From: Lichenostomus cassidix | Lineage: Eukaryota; Chordata; Aves; Passeriformes; Meliphagidae | Length of the DNA: 64,000 bases | Assembly: GCA_008360975.2 (NCBI GenBank) | Contig: CM039184.1 | Coordinates: forward strand, 46,943,797-47,007,796 | Direction of reading: 5' to 3' | Part shown: positions 1 to 11,250 of the stretch, one piece after another | How positions within the stretch are numbered: the stretch's first letter is position 1 | How the letters are laid out: each line of letters opens with the position of its first letter | Notes under the pieces: model-generated | The model's database searches: none | Told to the model about the DNA's origin: nothing | Seen by the model: only the letters and a program-made list of their open reading frames with translations | Made by a program: the position numbers and the translations under genes

Positions 1-290
1 TCTGATGGCATGTTTTGTCTATGTTTCACACTGGTTCGTGCCCTTTCCCATGCATTCATGTTGATCATCTTGTAATTGTTTTCTTCTGGATATTTGTGAC
101 TATTGTAGTTGCTATTAGACAGAATCATTCTTTAGAAATACTGTATTTGAGATAAATGTTGTCTTGTTTTGTGTAAAGGCATTTTGCCCTAATCTTTTCT
201 GAGCAGTGATTCTGCTTTCATTCTGTCTGAACACCCCCATGACACATTTATATCCATTTATGTATGGATAAACAACCATACTGAGTGCAG
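1..290. other. Unassigned flank
   Basis: AT-rich sequence with no open frame, repeat family or RNA gene that I recognise. It abuts the 3' end of an antisense CR1. Confidence 0.4.
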
Positions 291-800
291 AAGTGGACCT
301 CTAAGATCATGGAATCCAACTGCTAAAGGAGCAGCATGTTCAGTACTAAACTACCACCCAAGTGCCACAACTACACATTTTTTGAACACTTCCAGGAATG
401 GTGACTCCACCATTTCCTGGGCAGCCTGTTCCTACCTCTGACAGCTCTTTCACTAAACGACTTTTTTCTAATATCAAATCTAAACCTCCCTCAGTGCTCC
501 TTGAGGCCATTTCCTCTTGTCCTGGTGCTTGTTACTTAGGAGAAGAGATCAACCCCCATCTTTCTCCAGCCTCCTTTCACGCAGTTGTAGAGAGCGATAA
601 GATCTTCCCTGAGCCTCCTTTTCTCCAGGCTAAACACCCCCAGCTCCCTCAGCTGCTCCTTATAACACTTGTGCTCCAGACCCTTCCCCAGCTCCATTGC
701 CCTTCTCTGGACTCACTTCAGCACCTTTTTCTTGTAGTGAGTTGCCCAAATCTGAGCACAGCTTCACAGTGCCCACACTCACACTCAACAAGTGAGTACG
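291..800 (-). mobile_element. CR1 LINE fragment, antisense 3' part
   Basis: Read on the minus strand this is the 3' portion of a CR1 non-LTR retrotransposon. On the plus strand it opens with the reversed tail region (GACCTCTAAGATCATGGAAT at about 293) and continues through the reversed stretches around 'CCATTTCCTGGGCAGCCTGT' (410-429) and 'CTTGAGGCCATTTCCTCTTG' (501-520), which I know from avian CR1 copies. A 143-residue plus-strand open frame at 398-829 lies in it and is a by-product of the repeat, not a gene. The copy is 5'-truncated, as most CR1 copies are, and carries small indels, so it looks old. The left edge is approximate because the terminal 8-bp tail repeats have decayed. Confidence 0.85.
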
Positions 801-830
801 CCACGTATAGGGGGAAAGCATTCTTTTAAT

Positions 831-2156
831 TCTAAAGTGTTAATGATGAGACCAAGGCTTCTCCAGTTCCATGTTGCTATTCTAGTGTCAATATGATGCT
901 CTGTGGTATTCTAATACAGACCACTGATTTTCCTATTGTGAGCCAAATTAATTTCTCAAACTGTTTCAATGTAGTGTAATACATATTATTATAGTCCCCA
1001 TTTGGAATAAGTCTTCCAGAATTCACATAACTGTCAGTGTCACATTGCACATTCTCTCAGCTCCCCTGTGAATCAATTCAGTAAAGGCTTTTGCAAAGAA
1101 ATTGGTTAACTGGTGAGCCTAAAAAAAACCCCCAGAGAACATGAGAGATTAATAACCCACAGACATTTAGAATGGCTTACATAAACACCAAACTATAAAA
1201 AACAGCTAAAATATAATAAGTGCTTCATAATAGACAATAGTATATGGCAGTTTGTGAAGTACAATTAGACAACTAAACTTTAGAAAATACTCATATTTTC
1301 AAAGAAAATTGAGGTTCAGTAACATTTAGATTCTTCTTTCTAATGCTATTTGAAAATCCTTAGAAAGTGTTTAACTCATAATATATGGGGATTTAATATT
1401 TGGTCTGCTACTTTAAAATGATGTTACACAGAAAAACCTGCAAAGCATTAAAATGGGACTGAAAAATGAGTGTTAACATTCCAGCTTTTAGACTGAGTTG
1501 AACTTTTTGAAGAATGATCCTTCCTTGACACCGACATACAAACTTTTTTTGTGTACCAGCTGGATTTCATTGCCATAGGAAAACTGTCTACCTCAAAGGC
1601 AAATTCAAGGATGAGTCATCCAGATCTTTAACAAGAAACACAGATGGAAAAATGCCACAGCTGCACAGAGCTGGAAGCAGAAAAGTGCATGACCTTAATG
1701 AATATGCTTTTACATTTGACAGATTCCATCAGAGAACTTGCAGTAGCTGCAGAATCCCATGGCACAATAAAAACATATCTGCATTGTTTTATCCCACTGC
1801 TGCAAGAAAAAGTGTGAGATTAGAAATATAACATGGAAACTGCTTTTTACCCTTGTTTCCTGTATCTGATATGCTCCTGGAATAAAAATGCAGTATACAA
1901 GTGCAACAGCCATAAAATTCAGGCTTTTTTAATTTCCTTTTTACCCATATTTTTATTATCTTCCATTACTTTTGCCTTCCAAAATATTTTTTTTATCTCT
2001 TCTTTGTTTTCTTTCCTCAGCTCTGATTTTTGCAAATTTCTTCTCATCTTCCAAGGAATCTTCTCTCTTTCTTTGACACATCTGCTGAAGCTCAACAAGT
2101 AAAAATATGCATCTGGGATGTAAAAACCCTGCGCAGCAATCCATGCCAGAGGGTTA
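831..2156. other. AT-rich unassigned sequence
   Basis: Contains A-rich and T-rich stretches and short chance open frames on both strands (for example 1833-2102). No repeat family or exon with credible splice sites was recognised. Confidence 0.4.
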
Positions 2157-2366
2157 TTAGAAAGAAAGAGGCCTTTCAGAAAAAGATCTAATGTGTACAG
2201 GATCCATAACCAGGCCAAAATCTCTAGCCCTTATGTATCCCAGGGCAGGAACTATGTCTGAGAACTCCTCAGCCTCGGAGACGACAACTCTTGCATCAGC
2301 ATTCTGGATGTGTCTTAGGTGGGCTGGCAATAAGCAGGGAAAAGCTGTTATTTCAGTACAGGCCAT
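2157..2366 (-). other. Possible exon or old coding remnant, unidentified
   Basis: A 69-codon minus-strand frame whose GC content is higher than its surroundings. On the minus strand it contains a good splice acceptor (pyrimidine-rich, ending TTATTGCCAG, at about 2324) and the frame downstream stays open for about 50 codons with an ordinary amino-acid mix (acidic, aliphatic, few low-complexity runs). No matching consensus donor is obvious at the far end: the best GT candidates are weak. I do not recognise the protein. It could be a decayed transposon frame, a pseudogene fragment or chance. Confidence 0.2.
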
Positions 2367-4835
2367 GACAGATTCAGTTCAGATTCCTGCTTATTAGTTG
2401 TATTCACAAATGTTCACAGCCTATTACTAAAGAAAGCATTTAATGCTCTAAATCACTCCCACTGTTGAACCAAAAAGAGTAACACTCCCTTCCCTCCATG
2501 TATAATGTATTACAATGAGCAGAATCAGGGAAGAATAGTGGGTGCAGATGCTTTTTTCTACCCACATAAAACAAAATATAGAATTTCCTGTGCATAGACA
2601 GGAGTGGAGAACAAGTAAATATTTGATTGGGCACTGTTTAAGAATGATCTAAAAATGAAAGAGGAAGGGCAAAAAAGATATTTTACATCTTCTGAGTAGT
2701 CTTCTTAGAGTTCAGAGATTGAAACCTTAAATGTGGCTACATAGATAAGACCCTAATCTTCAAGTGTAACCTTTTCTTCCCAACATCAATTGTTCTGTAC
2801 TCAATCAGGCAATGGCATTCTAAAGAATCATTTGTACTGTTCAATAATACAGCTTTCTTCCATACAGAAGAAATGTTAGCTACAAATATCAATATATCTC
2901 CTTTATTCAGAGGCATGCAGCCATATATCACTTACTGGAATATCAGAGCTGACAGTACTGATAAGACAAGCCAAATGCTGAAAGCTCTGCTGTTTGAATA
3001 GACAAATAAGATTGATATATACTGCGGGTCAGTTTTGGCAAAGACAAGATCCTATAATGTTCATCCTCTCTATTTCCCGTATCAAAGTACTTTTATTTTA
3101 CTTTCATCAGCTAAATGTTACTCTATTTTCAGTTCTTACTTGTCTCTCTGATTTTCTGCTGTTTAAACAGCCTTGATTTTTCATAGCTTCTCATGCTTAA
3201 TCACTGTTTAAAGCTGTTTGATCCCTAAGTCTGATCATACCCCACAAGGAACATCCAGAAGCTATTTCTTCCACAATATAACTAACACAGTTTAGAGATC
3301 CTATTGGAGCTGTTACTTAAGGCAGCCATTGATTTATTACCTGATCTAAGTTTCTCTAATAAAAGTTGCTATGATAGGAGAATATTGTGGAGAAACATGG
3401 AAAAGATATAGAGCCAAAGTGCAAAAAATATTTACATAAGATCAAACATACCTGTAATGCATCAAGAATGAAATCAGTAGTTTATACCACGTGATTAATT
3501 CAGTTCTGACATATTCTATTGAAAAGGAAAGTTTCATGGCAATATAACTTCAAGATATAATTCTATAGTCTTACTGCAAGTTACTTTCACTAGAAAGACT
3601 GGAAGGGGGTAGGTCTCTTGCAAGGGAAGATAAAATATAAATTTCCAGGTCACAGACAGGATTCTAGGTATTTTTGAAAATCAAATAATAGCATAAGAGA
3701 TTTTTCAGTCTTCACACTCTATGGTCGGTCCCAGTTTTTGCCTGGAATGCAGGAATGGTGACACAGTGAAAGTCTTTCTGAGAACAGTCCTGGATCCAGT
3801 GATTCCAGAGGATCTCCAGCATGCAGCACATCCAGCACATCCCTGAGACTGACTTCATCACCTCTGTGAAGCAGAGTATCTAACATTTTCTGGTTTGAAA
3901 CATGAGACTTAAAATCAACTCCTGAATCTGCTGCAGGTCTCCATGGTTACAGTGCAGTCAGTTGCTGCTTTGTACATAGGAATAGAGGGGATTTTTAAAA
4001 ACTCAGGCTGCATTTGCAGAATGACAATAGGCATTGTGACTTTTCTCCCCAACATACTGAGAACATATAAATTAATTTTCGTAAGGGAGGGTAAAGTAAA
4101 GGTAATGGCCAGTATCCCACCCAGACTAACAAACTGGTCAGATAAAAAAATTCAGAGGGAAGGAGTTGTGGTAGGAGAGACCTGATTAAATGTTTTAAGA
4201 ATGAAATCTCATGAGGGCCAAATAACAACCATCTGTGCAGACTGTTTTTCTTCCCAAAGCACTTCCTTTGCAGTCTACACCTTTGTTTACTTAAATCCTG
4301 ATAAAATTCCTGGTTCATATGAATTGTTCTCCATTAGCCTAAGGATATAAATTCAATATTAATGTTAATTAAGGGCAGCTCCTGCACTGTCAGTGCATAG
4401 ATCACTGGAAAGAGTAAAGAGTAAAGGTATTTAGGAGCATGTGTTCACCCCATTTTACATTAACTAAAGATGAAGAAAATCACAAGTAGATTTCCCTATT
4501 ATTATTCATCTTTGTAAAAATATCCCTGGCTTTTATCTCAACAGCTGCAAGGGACCAGGATGTCAGCTTTACGTTTTGAAACACCATCATCAAAATGCCC
4601 TCTAGCAACACTGACTTAGCAGAGACAAAGCCACCTACTGAAATATTAACATCCATTGCTTCAGGACACTTTCCTTCATCACTAATTGTCAAAGTAGAAT
4701 TGACAGTGTTACCTAGAGAGCTGCTAAGTTTAAACTGCATCACTACAGTTCTCAAAAGAGATGAGGGATGTCTTCTTCTCATCTCTCCTTATGATGATAG
4801 GAGGGGAAGAACCCAAGCTATTTCCAGGCACAAAA

Positions 4836-4864
4836 ATAAAAAAAAAAAAAGGAAAAAAAAGATG
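4836..4864. repeat. A-rich low-complexity tract
   Basis: Nearly pure adenine with a few G and T interruptions. No processed-gene copy is recognisable immediately upstream, so I treat it as simple sequence and not as a retrocopy tail. Confidence 0.7.
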
Positions 4865-6894
4865 GTAAAATGTAAGCCCTTGCCTTCTTTTCATTTTCTC
4901 TTGAGACTTTTTTTCTCCTTCACAACTGGAGCAAAAGATGCTTTCATTTCTGTTCTGCATTTTTCCAACCTTAGAAAAGGCCAGATGAACATATAATCTG
5001 CAAAAGAACAAAATCATTGTTATTCACTGCAGAATATGAATAACTAAGGTTTTCTCTCTAGGACTAACATTGGTAAAAGATAGCAGGTCTTATAGGAAAG
5101 AAGACCACTGAACACACATATCCTGAACAGACATAGCAGAAACTCCCTCCTAAGATCTATTTTTTTAAATATATCTTGCACTGTCAAAAGAGCTTGTTTC
5201 AAAAGCCTTAACTATTAAAATAGGATGAGAGCTGTCTTATATAACAGTATTTAAAAGACACTGACTGCATAAAAGCAGCTCAGGGAACTGAGTAAAGTTT
5301 TAGCTATGTCAGGATTTTTTCTCTATTTTAAATAAGCCATTCTACAAAACAGAGCATAAATAAGCAGCAGCATAATCCTCCTATTCTTCATTATGAGAGG
5401 AGTTGCCAAGAAGTTTTCCTAACCATTCATGTAGTTTTCTCTCTGACTGATCAAAACTTTTCCACCAAAACAGAAAATGAATGTGGTTTAGCCAGACAAA
5501 ACCAGACATATACAAAAACTTAAAATAATGGTAGGCATTTGAAAACATTCATAAATGAAAATATAATGAGATTTTGCTCTTTTTTTCTTTTGTAAACCAG
5601 TCAGTTTCCCTTTTGAAACAAAAATAATAGCATAGGAACGTTGCAGTCCTGTATGATCTGACAGTGTCTAGTTTGATATAAAGTGTTAGTTCATGTCCAC
5701 CTAAGAAAGAATAACACACAGACAGAAGAGTTACTGTCAGGGTTAGGTTTAGGGTTATTCAGAACATTATTTCTTCTCAGTGCTCTATCTTATAAATTAT
5801 GCACAAGGAAGATGCATGATAGATGGTAATGGGTTCTCTGCCTCCCTGTGGCTGATGTGGTCAGTACCGCAAAGGTACAAAGGAATCAAAAGTGAATCCT
5901 TCCTCTGCTGAGCAAGAACATGAAAGGCCACCCACAACAGTTATTCTGTGGTTTGAAGTTCATTTCACCCAAATTTTTATTTTGCTATTTAAATATTTAT
6001 ATTAAGTATTAAAGCAAAACACAAAAATTGTCTCCTGAAACTGAAATGCAAATTTATATATAAAATTGCTCATGTGCACAAACTTCTGAACACTGAGTAT
6101 TTTCTGAATGAACCTTTTTCCTTTTCCCCATGCTTTTAAATGAGCTCTTTATTGCTAGCCATTGGAATTGGATATGTGCAATTGCAGATGGCCACCATGA
6201 TTTGACAGAAATTCTAAATATTTATTTTTTCTACATAAAAAGGTTATAGTAAAATAATTTATCCAAATTGAAGTCAGTCATTTGACTCAAGCAGTCAGAA
6301 GGCATCAAGCCAAGAGTACCATAACCAGATTTGTATCTAACAGGTAAGAGCAGGATGTATGTGACATATGCATACTTATATATGTATAATGTACAGATTC
6401 AGCTCAAAGATTGGAATTGTTTTTCAGAGCTGCATTATAAATTATAAATCTGTCCGCTTTATAATTTAAATTCCATTTTAAGAGTCAGGATTATTTTTCT
6501 GTCCATTTACTTTTGCTTGCTTCTCTTATGCAGTGCCATATAAAGGGAGCTTCTGTGAAATGAAGCAGTGTTTTGTCGCTGGTGGCATTGATAAATAAAG
6601 AACAAGATACTATAAATATTTTATGTAGTTTCTAAAGGCTACATTCACTTTCAGATCCTTCTGCATCAGAAGTAGATTCACTGGGAGCACGTTAGTTCAT
6701 TCTAGACTTGGTACTTGGTCTGTTCACTTTGTTTCATTACATTCACATAAAATGGCAGTAGCTGATCTTTTTTTTTCCATAGTGCTGTTACAAAGTACCC
6801 TCCACAGCAACTGCAATCATGAGTATAGCAGAGTAAGATGATATCACAAACGGCAGCGAAGAACGTTCTCAATGAAGCTGGTGTTTGTTCAAGG

Positions 6895-6955
6895 CTAGGT
6901 TACTATGTTATATTAGGTTATGTTGCATGTTTTATGTTATGTCATGCTATGCTGC
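6895..6955 (+). repeat. TTATG-rich degenerate simple repeat
   Basis: Loose reiteration of 5-6-base words (TTATG, TTATAT, CATGC) without a constant period. Probably a decayed microsatellite. Confidence 0.5.
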
Positions 6956-9900
6956 TGGATAAAGCACAGCCATGCAAACAGCAGGTGGTTCTGTGTGGGG
7001 ATTTCAACACATAAAGCTGTTGGTTCCTGAGTTCCTGAGTTCCCCAGGCAGATGGATGAGGCCCTGGCTGGTGCATGCACACATTGGCCACAGCAGAATG
7101 AACTTTATGAGCTTTACCCAGTCTGACACTCTTTGGAGCTCAGCGTTCATATGAGTCACATAGCCTGCCACAAAATGGTGATTTTATTTGGTGTGTTGCT
7201 TTGCTACTCAGGTTGTTTTAAGTATCATTTTACTAAATTATGATTACAGTTGTTGAAATGAAAACCATTAGGAAGCTAATGAAGGACCTATCCAAATTTC
7301 CACTGCTTGGCATTCCCATGGTTTTACCGAGAAGGGTTTGATGTGCCTCTAAGGAGCATAGTACTATTTAGATTTTGCATTCAGCAAGAAATGTAACACA
7401 ACCCACTCGTTTATCCATATCTACAAAGGACTGATTGGTCCAACTGTTACCAGTTAAAAGTCTTCTCATGAAAGAGGACTGATATTTTTTGAGGTTTTTG
7501 TTGTTGGGGTTTTCTGTGTGGTTTTTTTGACTAAGCCAGCATTATTTGTTTTCAGACTGCATAGTGTCACTTCAATCCAAAAAGCACTTACTCTACTAAA
7601 ATCACAAATTTTAGTAAAATTTTGGTTTTATTAGTAGAATTCTTAGCTCTTCAGGTACTTTTGAAGATTGTCAGCAAAGAACTTTGCAGACAGTGTGGAC
7701 AGAAAACTAGAATTATACTATTTTCAAACTTCAGTGATTTTTTGTAACACGGTTTTGCTGAGGAGATTTCACTCCCTCTTTTAAAGCATCTGTAAATGAA
7801 ACAGGTAACAGGTTTCCATCTTCTGTTGACCTCAGGGTTAACCATGGACTTTCTGCTTTGATTTTCTCCAGTTTCTGAACAAAGATTCTGCCCTGGGAAT
7901 ATTAATATATATAGACACTTTACTCATACAGTCCTCCCAAACATGATGCAAAATTTCATGAGGGGCCTTCATTAAATGAACCAGCTAAATGCTTTCATAC
8001 TTGAAGGTGTAATTAGACATAACATTCCTTTCTGGCATAAAAAAAAAAAATTAAAAAAAGGCAGATGAAATATATCCTAGTTGACTTCTTACAGTCAGGT
8101 TTTCCAGCTCTACATTTTTAAAAGTAACAGGATTCAAAGCCCTAATGCTACCTTTAAAAAAGAAGAAAATAAGTTATCTGTGACTGTCAGTCAGTCAATT
8201 TGGGGAGTTTTTCTTCTAGGTTCTGAAGCTTTGTGGAAGGAGCAAGATAAAGGGCAGCAAAAGCAAGAACATACAGTAAGAAGAACAAAATAGAAGGTCC
8301 AGAGGCAGAGCCTATGGTGTAATCCTAGAAGGGGTGAAAGCATCAAACAGCAGCTCTCTGTGCACCCTAATATTGCACCCTGCCTCTCACTCCTTTGTAA
8401 TTAGTGATATTTCCTTCAGATACCCAACCAGGTTAGAAATTCTTTACTGCATCACCAAGGAACAAAACATATTCTCATTCATGCTGGCAGAAAAATAAAT
8501 CTGCCTGCCTTCAAACAACACAGCCAAGAACTGCTGTTGCACTAAGGGTAAACATGTCACTCACCCAAAATCCCCATCCCACTTACAAACCTCTTGAACC
8601 TCTATCTGCTGCTGGGTAACTCTTCAGCCTACTTGGGCTGGCATTGGTCCCAGTCCTGCATGCACCACATAGTAAAACAGCACAATAAGATATGTAGATT
8701 TACTCTGTTAATTTATTTACAAAATAAACCCCCAACTCTCCCTGCAGCCTCTTTGTAACCCTCCAAGTTACAAGGTGGAGTACAATATGCTGCAGAGGCT
8801 ATAGTTGAAACTGGAATTCAAATCCATAAAGACTAAAAGAATAACAACATTGGTCATCAGGAATCAACTTCCACTGGCTCTAAATGATATGCAATTTCAT
8901 ATATATTAAAAAAAATTAAAGATAAGAACACCTGTTGTCTGGAAAGCATCTTTGATAAAACTGCCAACAATATTTTAAGGGTTCATAGGTTTTTAGGTTT
9001 GGGTTTTTTTTACCTGTTTCACACAGCAGCTGAGGCTCACCATCTGGTGTGAGATGAGATCTCAGAGAGCAGCCAAATTGGTCAGAATCATGATATTTTG
9101 CCAACACACTAGGCAGTATAAAATGCTCGGGGAATACTAAAAATAAATGTGGACATCATATATCACAACTGTGAAAAGAAAGGGAGGAATCAAAAACAGA
9201 ACAAGGACCATTTAAAGGAATTAACATATACAAATGTTTGTTTCTATTGTCATTATTTCTTAAAAGAGAATTGCTGAGTAATCAAAACACTGTACATTAT
9301 CTTCCATATCAACTCCAAATTTCCAATGCAATACTTCCTATTCTGTTGGGCCAACTTAGAAAATGACTAAACATTTGTTTCATCAGTTTCAACAGTTGCA
9401 GCAAAAGCCTCTGTAAGCCTTTTTCTATGCTAATTATCTATTTTTCTCAAAAAGACATTTCAAGCTAACCCTATCTCAAAACAGTGTTTTAGAAAGCCAT
9501 CAAAAGCAAAGTTTAAAGAATCATCTGATGCCTCTATTCTTTAACAGTGATATTTCTTTCTGATCACAGGAATGTCCCAGTTCACAGTCATCTGGAGTTC
9601 CTACTTGACTGATTCCCTGATACTTTCAAGTGTTCAATAGCTCCTTGACTTCAGAGTTAAATCTCTGGCTTTTTTTCTGATTCCTGCTGAGATGTGAGTG
9701 ATTACAATTAAATCTCAATGTCTGAATACTTAATATTTTCTTAAATGGAAAATCATAGCTACATAAAAAATACATACACAGATATACACACACAAAGGAG
9801 AAATATGCAACACTCAGATTTTTTTCATAAGAAAATAAGCTAGAACATTCAATTAATATTTTCATTCCCCCCAAATATACATTGTGGTCATGTTGTGATG

Positions 9901-10095
9901 TGCTTATATGTACCAACATGCTTAAGCTATTATTGCTGTACATTCTATGTTTAGTTTACTCTCTTTTCTAAACTTAATGTTCTTTTAAAGTTTAATTCTA
10001 ATAAACCTATTGCAAGTCCCTCAGGAAAGGACAGGTTTACTCCACAAAATACCCAAATACAATGAAACATAAATACAATGAAACAAAGCTAAGCA

Positions 10096-10642
10096 GTGCA
10101 GGTGACACAACAGGAAGATAGGATGTTTTTCAGAGACACTTGGACAAAATTGAGAAGAGGCCCACAAGAACCTCACAAAATTAATCAAGTACGAGTGAAA
10201 CATCGTGCACCTGGGTCAGAGCAATCACAGACACAAGCCCAGACTGGGAGATGTCATTGAGAGCAGCCCTGACCAGAAGGACTTGGGGGTTCTTGTGGAT
10301 GAACATGTGGCCATGACCCATCAGTGTGCTCTCACAGCCCAGAAGGCCAATGGCATCCTGGGCTGCATCAAAAGTCCAGTGACCAGAAAGCTGAGGGAGG
10401 TGATTCTCCTCTTCTGCTCTGTTCTGGTGAGACCCCTCCTGGAGTGCTTTGTTCAGCTCAGCACAAGATGACCCATTAGAGCAGATGTGGAGGAGGCCAA
10501 GAAGATGATCAGAGGGCTGGAGCAGCTCTCCTACAAAGACAGGCTGAGAGAGCTGGGTTGTTCAGCCTGGAGAAGGCTTTGAGGAGTCCTTCTTGCAGCC
10601 TTTCAGTAATTTAAGGAGAGTTAGAAAGGAAGATTGGACAAA
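10096..10642 (+). mobile_element. CR1 LINE fragment, reverse transcriptase C-terminus
   Basis: Sense-strand CR1. The line-up from about 10,121 follows the CR1 ORF2 C-terminal coding region (equivalents of 'dropped into a ... leader, hydrophilic AQKAN, GCIK' motifs). Within the 88-codon frame at 10,205-10,471 the CR1-typical words DLGVLVDE, QCAL, AQKANGILGCIK and REVILLFCSVLVRPLLE are readable. After a stop it runs on into the CR1 3' region (positions 10,480-10,617). A solo LTR interrupts it at 10,643. The open frame is a fossil of the LINE enzyme, not a host gene. The 5' boundary is approximate. Confidence 0.85.
10637..10642. repeat. Target-site duplication, left copy
   Basis: GACAAA immediately before the TG of the LTR; the identical hexamer follows the LTR at 10,906-10,911. 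A 6-bp duplication is usual for alpha/beta-retrovirus-like (ERVK-type) integrases. Confidence 0.85.
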
Positions 10643-10905
10643 TGTGGCTAGCACAGCTTTTTCCCATGAGAAATTTTCTTGTGTTTTATAAATAAAGATA
10701 AAGTTTGGATGTTGTTGGAACAGTGTCCCAGAACTTGGACAGTGCAGGCCTGGCCAATCAGGCCTGGGGGAAGGCTTCTGACTGACCAATCTGGGTGACT
10801 TTTGAGAACTCTATATATGTGATGAAATCAAAACAATAAAGGTCATTCCTTCATGCCACTGAGAACTGGTGCCTTCATTACTCTGCTAGCTGCTCAACAG
10901 CGACA
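10643..10905 (+). mobile_element. Solo LTR of an endogenous retrovirus, copy A
   Basis: A 263-bp unit that begins TGTGGCTAGC and ends CAACAGCGACA, so it has the TG...CA ends of retroviral LTRs, and is flanked by perfect 6-bp duplications (GACAAA). Promoter-like elements are in the expected order: GCCAATCAG (CCAAT box, about 10,753), a TATATA box at 10,813-10,818, and AATAAA at 10,835-10,840. The TATA box and the poly(A) signal are only about 20 bases apart, implying a very short R region. There is no internal retroviral sequence, so it is a solo LTR left by recombination. A second copy of the same length lies inverted at 16,381-16,643 with six differences. Strand is inferred from the promoter and poly(A) order. 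Confidence 0.9.
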
Positions 10906-10911
10906 GACAAA
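10906..10911. repeat. Target-site duplication, right copy
   Basis: GACAAA, identical to 10,637-10,642, fixes the LTR boundary to the base. Confidence 0.85.
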
Positions 10912-11250
10912 CTTCATTGTGGCCTTCCAGTATTGTAAGGGAGCTTATAAAAGTCAGGGAGAAGGACTTTTTATATGAGCAGATAGTCAGCACATGGGAT
11001 AGTGGTTCAGACTGAAAGAGGGCAGGTTTAGCTCAGGCTTAGGAAGAAATTCTTTACTGTGAGGGTGGTAAGACACTAGAACAGGTTGCCCAGAGAAGTT
11101 GTAGTTGCCACATCTCTGGAAGTCTTCAGGGCCAGGCTGGATGGGGGTCTGAGAAACCTGGTCTAGTGAAAGGTGTCCCTGTCCAGGGCCAGGCTATTGG
11201 AACTAGATGATCTTCAGGGTTCATTTCAACCCTAAGTGTTTCGTGGCCTG
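10912..11250 (+). mobile_element. CR1 LINE 3' fragment
   Basis: Sense CR1 sequence continuing past the LTR. It opens with a stretch (TTGTGGCCTTCCAGTATTGT) that repeats, in diverged form, the CR1 segment already passed at about 10,588-10,617, so either a second 5'-truncated CR1 lies head-to-tail with the first or the element had an internal duplication before the LTR arrived. It runs through CR1 3' landmarks (ACAGGTTGCCCAGAGAAG at about 11,080; GGAACTAGATGATCTTCAGG at about 11,199) and fades near 11,250 without clear tail repeats. Confidence 0.8.

Larger units (their letters stand above)
2400..10095. other. Long AT-rich unassigned stretch
   Basis: About 7.7 kb of AT-rich sequence without a recognised gene. 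It includes an A-rich low-complexity tract at 4836-4864, a TTATG-rich simple stretch at about 6895-6955, short poly-A at 8039-8050, and many short chance frames. A 100-codon minus-strand frame at 4480-4782 has no supporting splice sites or recognised motif. No RNA gene seen. Confidence 0.4.

Noticed and set aside
4480..4996. 100-codon minus and 133-codon plus frames
   Set aside because: They overlap on opposite strands and the plus frame runs through a poly-A tract as a lysine run, so at least one is spurious; no support for the other.
5739..5757. Telomere-like GGGTTAGGTTTAGGGTTA
   Set aside because: Only about three imperfect TTAGGG-like units; too short for an interstitial telomere.
10205..10471. 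88-codon plus-strand frame as a host gene
   Set aside because: Its words (DLGVLVDE, AQKANGILGCIK) are those of the CR1 ORF2 C-terminus and it continues into CR1 3' sequence.
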